The notes beneath the pieces were generated by a model. That model was not told the origin of the DNA. It saw only the letters and a program-made list of their open reading frames with translations, and did no database searches. A stretch of DNA of 64,000 nt from Daphnia carinata. Lineage: Eukaryota; Arthropoda; Branchiopoda; Diplostraca; Daphniidae. Shown here in pieces: positions 57,840-64,000 of the stretch; position 1 is the first letter of the stretch, and each line of letters begins with the position of its first letter. Both the position numbers and the translations under genes were made by a program. Where the stretch lies: assembly GCF_022539665.2 (NCBI RefSeq), contig NC_081337.1:7664679-7728678 (forward strand), in the 5' to 3' direction.

Positions 57840-58160
57840 CGTAGCCCCGTTTCCCCTTGACTCGTAATAAGCCCGTAGGGGGTCATGCCCCTACTGTACG
57901 GTATATATAAAAACAACATATACCGAGGTTTGGAGGGCTCTGGCCGGAAAGGGGACGTGGGGTGCCGCTTAGTCCGATGATGTGTTCACGGAGGGCGACG
58001 TGGCTACCCACAAATCCGAACTAAAGGTTAATCGCTCCTGTAAAAATGTTCCAAATCTTCAGCTCTTCTTCTGGCTTCTCTTAGCCAATCACCGGGTAAT
58101 CTCCCCGGTGGGTCAACAAGGCAGTGTCTCCCCCTGCCTGGGTTGACGGCAACTTTTGAA
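57840..58160. other. GC-richer segment with several short hairpins, left arm
   Basis: Within the AT-rich arm this stretch stands out. It holds GTAGGGG/CCCCTAC (57875-57881 with 57888-57894), CGGTATAT/ATATACCG (57899-57906 with 57918-57925, flanking a TATATAAAA), CACCGGG/CCCGGTG (58090-58096 with 58104-58110) and AGGCAG/CTGCCT (about 58120-58140). No protein is convincing. It may be a structured RNA or the end of an older element. The mirror copy is at about 59155-59475. Confidence 0.4.
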
Positions 58161-58493
58161 AGGGCTATTGTGCCTTTTTAAAGTTGCAAAAATAATTGTA
58201 ATGTGCAGAGAATTGTCAATAAAAATTTTTTTTTTAAATATTTTTTTGCAAAATTTGTTTCTTTCATTGTCTGTGTTAGCTGTGTTCACACATTACATTT
58301 ATCAACCTTTTTTTTTTTTGTTTTGCTTTATTTGTTTTTGTCACCTGTGATGGTAAGCATTGTTTCCATTGGATTATCGTTTATCTGTCAGTATTCAATT
58401 ATTATTTATTACACTCTTTGAATTCTTCAACTTAGATTCAAGGAACAACGTGTAACATCTGGATATTTTTTGAGGTAATTTAGTATTTTGTTT

Positions 58494-58564
58494 TACTCGT
58501 ATGGGAACCGATCCCCAGACATTCAGCGTGCAACGCCGATGCTCTAACATTGAGCCACGAGATA
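58494..58564 (-). tRNA. tRNA-Ala(TGC)-like sequence, probably degenerate
   Basis: On the minus strand a D-arm GCTCAATGTTAGAGC is followed by an anticodon arm TCGGC-GTTGCAC-GCTGA with anticodon TGC. The T-arm-like hairpin is TGGGG-ATCGGT-TCCCA, with a 6-nt loop and no standard TTCRA. Acceptor ends pair over about 5 of 7 positions. It lies in the spacer of the palindrome. It is likely a tRNA pseudogene or a SINE head rather than a working tRNA. Confidence 0.4.
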
Positions 58565-58661
58565 TATCGAAATATTTTATTATCGCATATCATATGTAAT
58601 CGTCTAGGATGTTTATGCAGTCTTTCACAACTATATGTTTATCTTTCTATTGCTTTTGTAA

Positions 58662-58735
58662 GGTTCATAGCTCTGTGGTAGAGCCTTTGGCTGTGATACA
58701 TGTTACCTTGGGTTCAAACCTCAGTAGATGTGTTA
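58662..58735 (+). tRNA. tRNA-like sequence with A and B boxes
   Basis: The D-arm is TAGCTCTGTGGTAGAGC (A box). The T-arm is TTGGG-TTCAAAC-CTCAG with a consensus B box GGTTCAAACC. The anticodon arm does not pair well (loop CTGTGAT, would-be GTG), and the acceptor ends match poorly. This is a tRNA-derived sequence, probably not functional as a tRNA. Confidence 0.35.
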
Positions 58736-58847
58736 AAATGAAGTAGAATAAATGTAGAAGAGTATGTTGCAGAATTGCATTTCAGTTTTATTCTAAGTGT
58801 AAATGCAAGTCCACAAGTGACTAGAAAAAAGCCAACTTGTCATCACA

Positions 58848-58919
58848 TGATTCATGGCTCACTGGTAGAGCATCAGCGCGGTATGCCGAACATCCAGGGT
58901 TCGATCCCTGGATAATAAT
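58848..58919 (+). tRNA. tRNA-like sequence with strong A and B boxes
   Basis: The D-arm is GGCTCACTGGTAGAGC. The anticodon-like stem is TCAGC-GCGGTAT-GCCGA with one mismatch. The T-arm is CCAGGGTTCGATCCCTGG with a perfect B box GGTTCGATCC. The base before the presumed anticodon is C instead of T, and the T-stem register is shifted by one, so it is a tRNA derivative. It directly abuts the inner edge of the right arm (58912). Confidence 0.4.
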
Positions 58920-59154
58920 TGAATGCTTACAGATAAACGATAAACCAATGGAAACAATGCTTACCATCACATGTGATAAAAACAAATAAAGCAAAACAAA
59001 AAAAAAAAAGTTGATAAATGTAATGTGTGAACACAGCTAACACAGACAATGAAAGAAACGAATTTTGCAAAAAATATTTTATAAAAAAAATTTTATTGAC
59101 AATTCTCTGCACATTACAATTATTTTTGCAACTTTAAAAAGGCACAATAGCCCT

Positions 59155-59475
59155 TTCAAAAGTTGCCGTCAACCCAGGCAGGGGGAGACACTGCCTTGTT
59201 GACCCACCGGGGAGATTACCCGGTGATTGGCTAAGAGAAGCCGGAAGAAGAGCTGAAGATTTGGAACATTTTTACAGGAGCGATTAACCTTTAGTTCGGA
59301 TTTGTGGGCAGCCACGTCACCCTCCGTGAACACATCATCGGACGAAGCGGCACCCCACGTCCCCTTTCCGGCCAGAGCCCTCCAAACCTCGGTATATGTT
59401 GTTTTTATATATACCGTACAGTAGGGGCATGACCCCCTACGGGCTTATTACGAGTCAAGGGGAAACGGGGCTACG
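59155..59475. other. GC-richer hairpin segment, right arm
   Basis: Reverse-complement copy of the 57,840-58,160 segment with very few differences; the same hairpin arms (CACCGGG/CCCGGTG, CGGTATAT/ATATACCG, GTAGGGG/CCCCTAC) are kept. Confidence 0.4.
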
Positions 59476-59949
59476 GAAAGGAAGGGAGCCCAGATATGCA
59501 CTTCAATTTTTTAAATATAAAATACCGTCTCGGGAATCCAAATGAAGTATAGAAATATCATGTCATCCATTCAATCATTACAATTTATTCAGTGTCTTGC
59601 CCCAACCAAGAATTTTTTCAGATCCAATGTTACTATTAACCTACACTGAGAAAAGATAAACACCATTATGCATCTCAATTGTTGCTCATGTGACTTACAT
59701 GACTCATAGATTCAACTTCTGGCAGAAGCTTGGGAAAGGCCATACAAATTGTAGATGAAAATCATTGTATAAGGCTCTTGAAGGATAAAATAACACCCCT
59801 AGAATGTTGCATTGTTGATAGTTGTGTTCCCAGTATGCTGAAAATCCTTTCCTATTGGATAAATTTTTTTTTGTAGATTAGACATGGTTGGCAAAAAGGA
59901 GGAGAAAAGCTTCATCATAAATTCAAAAATTTTTGAAAGAAAATTCCTT

Positions 59950-60962
59950 TCATACCTAAAGAGTCCATGTATGATGTTCATCATGCAATGCCAGTGAAGT
60001 GAAACATCTTTAGGGCCATTTAAGTACCCAGCTTCACCAACACTCTGAGTGTAAAGGACAAGTTGTTCTTTAGCAAGAGAAGCAGAATTATTTGAGGCTT
60101 CTAGCTATAACAGAACTATAAAGGATTGTTGTTACACAGGATTCATTCACACAAGATGGTACATCTCATTAGACAATTTGCATACTCTATTACTTTACCT
60201 CATACCTTAATGGTAATGCACTTTCAGTGTTTTTCAACTGTAGGCTCACTCTTCCATCCTGTTACACTTCGAGACTTGACTTGATCCCCCACTAAAATTC
60301 TGTGAATGCAAAATAATAGCATTAAAAATACTCTTTTGATAGACAAAAAACCGAAAAGTACCTAATTCATGTTTTATGTTGAACTCGTGCTATTTCTGGG
60401 TTTCCGTACCACACCCATTTTCAACACAAATATGGTCCCACAATTGTTCACTTCCTTCGCTGCATGGACTTATTACTAACAATTCTGTGCAGCACTAACA
60501 GAATTTAACTTTAACACACTGTCAGGTGGTAGACTGAATAACTAAACAATAAATAATTGTTTGTTAAAATTCTATACTTATTTTGAATTCTTATTTGAAA
60601 AGTTTAGGTACCTGACTGTGTTCGCCTAATGCCAATTCATCCTCATGTTCAGTTAGGGATGAGTTTGGAAAAACCTCCTTCACTGTTTGGAAACTGTTCC
60701 GTTCCAATTTGTTCTTTTCCCCTAGCTGAGCTTGTAGACTCAAAATTTGAGCTACAAAACACAAATGAATAAAAGCAAATAAATAGAATCATTACGTATT
60801 AGGCCTTACCATCCTTAGCATTGCTGTTATCCAATATTTTGTGTTGTTCCAATAATTGGGCCTGCAGCTTCATAATTTGATCTAATAAACAATAATTAAT
60901 AATTGAAAACCAATATAATAATCTTTATACTTACCATCCTTTTGTTGTATTATCTTATCCAT
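59950..60962 (-). pseudogene. Unrecognised coiled-coil gene, right-arm copy
   Basis: The minus-strand copy starts at 60962 with MDKIIQQKD|DQIMKLQAQ. Here the donor after NAKD is intact (GGTAAG). The next exon then reads AQILSLQAQLGEKNKLERN and SFQTVKEVFPNSSLTEHEDE, an uninterrupted heptad-rich helix. However, after LNSVSAAQ a 4-nt deletion relative to the other arm (GCACAGAATT against GCACTAAAAGAATT, near 60,485) shifts the frame to a stop. The two copies are thus broken at different places, and the unbroken ancestor can be recognised only by comparing them. No known family is recognised. Confidence 0.4.
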
Positions 60963-61279
60963 TTTTCAATTGTTCCTCCAGCCACGAGTTTTTCTCCAGC
61001 CACGCTACTCAATTAACTGCTAATGGGATACAATTAACTCAAATTGCTTACATGCCTATAATAACGAAACCGACTGGTAGATGGCTACGGGTAGAAAAAA
61101 GTGTGATTTTTTTTTTTTTTTTTGGTTTTTTTTTTTTTTTTTTATGTAAAACGGATTGCCATAGATAGCAGTGAAACAGAAAAAAAGACCGATATATATT
61201 TTTTTTTTTTTGGTAAAACGGATTGCCATAATCCAATTCTATTTCACTCAACAGCTCCCGATGTTCAAGAAGCTAAGGC

Positions 61280-61860
61280 TAGAAAATAAACCCGACAAAA
61301 TAAATAAGCCCGACTTTCCCAAATCGAAGTTGGCGCGCCAGTACGGTACAGCGGGCCTGTATATAACAGCGTATCGTACTATTAAATATATTTCAAAAAC
61401 AGCTTTGGCGAGAAAACGAATAATTTCCCTGAATAAGCATTTTAAATTGCGTATAACATGTGAATTTCACCAAATATTTGGCGCAATGCTAGCGTGCCAG
61501 TACGGTACAGCGCTAGCGTGATGCAGTAGAAATATTCGGTGTATTTCAATAAAAATTAACTTAATGAAAAAAATAGCAATTTTCCCGGAATCAGCATTCA
61601 ATTTTGAGTATATCCTGTGGTACTCAACCAATCCCGAAGAGTTTCAGCTTTTTCAGAAAATTTTTTTAAGCCCGACCGAGAAAAGTCGGGCTTATTTAAT
61701 CGGGCTTATTTAGTCGGGCATAATTTTTTTTTTCGGTCAGTGTATGTAGAAAATTAACTAGAAACGTGACCGGTAGATAGCGATAGCAGTAAAATATGGC
61801 AATCCGTTTTACTAAAAAAAACCCTCTTTTTTTTAAAGCTGTGGCCATCTATCGGTCAGA
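61280..61860. repeat. Right-flank AAGCCCGAC-family repeats
   Basis: Fragments of the family seen at 1.4-2.1 kb and 55.6 kb: AATAAGCCCGACTTTCCC (about 61,300), a GTACGGTACAGCG repeat (61,333 and 61,501 areas), TTTTTTTAAGCCCGACCGAG, and the triple AGTCGGGCTTA, AATCGGGCTTA, AGTCGGGCATA at 61,684-61,722. GGCAATCCGTTTTAC (61798-61812) lies near its right end. Fragment boundaries are approximate. Confidence 0.6.
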
Positions 61861-62129
61861 TTCCTATTTAATTTTCTAAATACAACTTTACGCATTCTAG
61901 CCATGTAAATATAATTTTAAATTAATAACTTTATTTGATTAAAATATAACTGTACAGAAACAATTTGGTATATACTACTTGCTTAACTTTATCATTATTA
62001 CTATTAACTATTAACTTTCTATTTTGTGCTACAGCAATTATAATGACTGTAATTCTAATAACAATGAGAATGATTGCGTGTGTTAGGTATAAATAGTATG
62101 TTTGAATAATATAAAGTTGTTATTGCAAC

Positions 62130-62190
62130 AGAAAAGAAGGGAGCTTAGATATGGACTTCAATTTATAAAATATAAATGTTTTATGTTCGG
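62130..62190. repeat. Diverged copy of a palindrome-arm segment
   Basis: GAAGGGAGCTTAGATATGGACTTCAATTT-type sequence here matches 59,483-59,530 in the right arm (GAAGGGAGCCCAGATATGCACTTCAATTT-type) in the same orientation, with several substitutions. It suggests the arm family has older relatives beside the palindrome. Confidence 0.5.
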
Positions 62191-62204
62191 GATAAATCAG
62201 CGAC

Positions 62205-62760
62205 TAACTGTGAAGTGCGAGTAGCTTTCTTTGAAAATGCAGCATTCTCTTTCCGTCTATTTCTGACACAGGCAAATATAACTGCAGGACATCTTTATTG
62301 CTAGCTGCAAAACTTCGTCACAATACCTGAAAGAAAGGAAAACTCAAATCAAGGGGGAAAGAAGTCACAAAAACGATGTGAACCTAACTATAATATGCCA
62401 CTTTGAATAAATGAAATACTGCAACGTAGGAGAGTTGGACCAAAGTTTTCAATGGGAACCCATCTATGAACTTCATTTTGAATATAACATGGTTGAGGAC
62501 TGGATCAAAGTTTCAATTTCCTTCAAACAATTAATGAAGATACTTTTCAATTTAAAGTATTTCTTAACTTTGTGATCTATACAACCCCTACCAAACTACG
62601 GACTTGTAATCTGGAATTTTTCTTTCTAACACCCCTAAAAAACAAAACAAAAACAAAGCATAAGTTCTACTTACTGTAAATGAATGGCATTGCAGTAACT
62701 CCAACCAAATATTGGCAATGGGTTTGGTTGTTCACTGTCATTACTGTTCACAACACAACA
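62205..62760 (-). pseudogene. Unrecognised minus-strand gene fragment
   Basis: Two exon-like stretches with consistent sites. The upstream one (about 62,692-62,755) reads NDSEQPNPLPIFGWSYCNAI and HLQ before a CA|GTAAGT donor. The second begins after CTTTCAG (about 62,331) with YCDEVLQLAIK. It then appears to need one base removed to continue as CPAVIFACVRNRRKENAAF and KATRTSQLVADLSRT to a stop near 62,210. The apparent frameshift lies in an AAA run at about 62,293. It may be the 3' end of an unknown gene, or a decayed relative of the palindrome gene. No family is recognised. Confidence 0.3.
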
Positions 62761-64000
62761 ATCACAGTTGTCTTACAACAAACTAGATAATCTGTCTGAA
62801 CTTCTTCTCACATCCCTTGTGTGCTTTCCTTCAAAAACTGAACTCATAATTATCTGGTAAATGCAAAACAATCTTTCTGGGCTATTGGTCTAAGATGATC
62901 TTTTCTTCATTTACCATATTTCCTCAAGTACACGTCAGTATGCCGCATCCTTTCACATTTTCATCACCAGTTCATTCAACATTTTTGCTATTCTGGTCAC
63001 TCCATAAAAAAAAAATTAATATCATACCAAAATATATTCAAAATTGTGTGAAAATACAGTGTCTTTTCTTATACCTTAACACCGTTAGCACAACGCTGAA
63101 TTTAAAGCCTCACGCAATCGATTCTGTATGTTGAAATGAAAGGCAGGTTTACGGGTTGTTCATAATATTAATAATCAATTTCGAGTAGCGGCCGCCTCAC
63201 CATCGCATTTACCATCTTGTGCGTGTCATCAAGCAAATAATACAGATGCTGTACAGGTTTAAATTAATAATCTTAATAATTCGTTAATGCAACAACTGGG
63301 CTAAAACCTTCAAAATTATTGTAGACTAGTAGTTACAGGCTCACAGCTAAACAAATTTACCTTCCAATCAGTTTCATGTAAATTATTCCAAGGTTTGAAC
63401 TTTGAAAGAATTTTATGCGGAAAAGCATTGTTACCATTTTTTTTTTAAATTCTACCACACATTATATAAGTTTGTATAAATAACTAAACAAACTTTTAAA
63501 CCTACATAATGACTTGTTAGCAGTTAGATTTTTATGTTTGGTAAGTTCATATAGTGTCAGACATGATAGTGATTCTGCTTCTTCCCACTCACACTTTAAC
63601 TATTGAGAGAAAACATGGTTTCCCTAATAGTTAAAAATTTACTTTAATTGGTTGTAGTTGACTATAGGCGGCACTTTCCACTTAGACGAAATTGAAAACT
63701 GTCTGACTTACACCTTTCCGGCGATTACCATCATGAACATGACAAACAGTGTATCAGATTAAAGTTTTGGTTGCAAAACCTTAATAATAATAAAATAATA
63801 AAGGAGATATAATTTATCATTGGTAGAGTATAATGAATATGTAGGCTTTGGCGAATAGCCGCTATCTTTTTGTATCAACTTACCGTGTGAAAGAAACTAA
63901 AATGGCCGTCAAGTCCCTTTGGGACAATTAAAATCGAGCTGAAATGTCACACAATTCCGCAACAAGAGAACTACGGAAAGGTTCAGTTTACGTTAGTCGA
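62761..64000. other. AT-rich right edge, no gene recognised
   Basis: I find no protein or RNA gene with support. Short exon-like pieces occur, for example MRHTDVYLRKY before a GTAAAT donor on the minus strand near 62,910-62,945, but they cannot be linked. Confidence 0.35.

Larger units (their letters stand above)
56147..61163. repeat. Giant palindrome: two ~2.25 kb inverted arms, ~0.5 kb spacer
   Basis: Bases 56147-58405 recur as a reverse complement at 58912-61163. Paired landmarks keep a nearly constant coordinate sum of about 117,315: GGCAATCCGTTTTACAT at 56154 with 61160, the ATG of the coiled-coil ORF at 56353 with 60962, and the inner edge ATTCAATTATTAT at 58393-58405 with 58912-58924. 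The arms therefore have few net indels. Differences are scattered substitutions, homopolymer changes and small indels. Both outer ends carry ATGGCAATCCGTTTTACAT followed by A-runs, suggesting element termini. The non-repeated centre is 58406-58911. Confidence 0.92.

Noticed and set aside
61048-61251. Lys-rich open frame at the right end of the palindrome
   Set aside because: Produced by long T-runs at the element end and not a real protein.

Overview
The window looks like nuclear DNA of an arthropod, most likely a branchiopod crustacean such as Daphnia. Genes are compact, introns are mostly 50-120 bp, and intergenic DNA is AT-rich. There is a chitin deacetylase, and a Brat protein whose NHL domain appears almost identical to the insect one. 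The species call is inference; the gene identities rest on reading the spliced proteins.

Left third (1-22.5 kb): the 3' part of POLD2 (+) and a cytochrome b5 reductase (+) are followed by convergent KDM1A/LSD1 (-). KDM1A and a 5-hydroxyisourate hydrolase (+) diverge from a ~1.07 kb gap that holds a terminal-inverted-repeat element. Next come mitochondrial cysteinyl-tRNA synthetase CARS2 (-) and a CCP2/3-type tubulin deglutamylase (-). The latter shares a divergent promoter, containing an RFX X-box-like site, with a xylosyl phosphatase PXYLP1 (+).

Middle (22.5-46 kb): a zinc-knuckle SR splicing factor (+), a harmonin/USH1C homologue (+), brat (+, with an intact N-terminal RING) and the polarity kinase BRSK/SAD (-, convergent with brat). 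Several kilobases around brat lack coding sequence and are probably UTR and regulatory DNA.

Right (46-55 kb): three minus-strand genes: a chitin deacetylase without a chitin-binding domain, an SLC16 monocarboxylate transporter, and MAT2B, the regulatory subunit of methionine adenosyltransferase.

Far right (55-64 kb) is repeat-rich. A near-perfect ~5 kb palindrome (about 56.15-61.16 kb) has two ~2.25 kb arms around a ~0.5 kb spacer with three tRNA-like sequences. Each arm carries a copy of an unrecognised coiled-coil gene; the two copies bear different lesions. The palindrome is flanked by members of an AAGCCCGAC-containing inverted-repeat family that also occurs near 1.4-2.1 kb. The palindrome, its tRNA-like loop and its unknown gene are the least explained part of the window.
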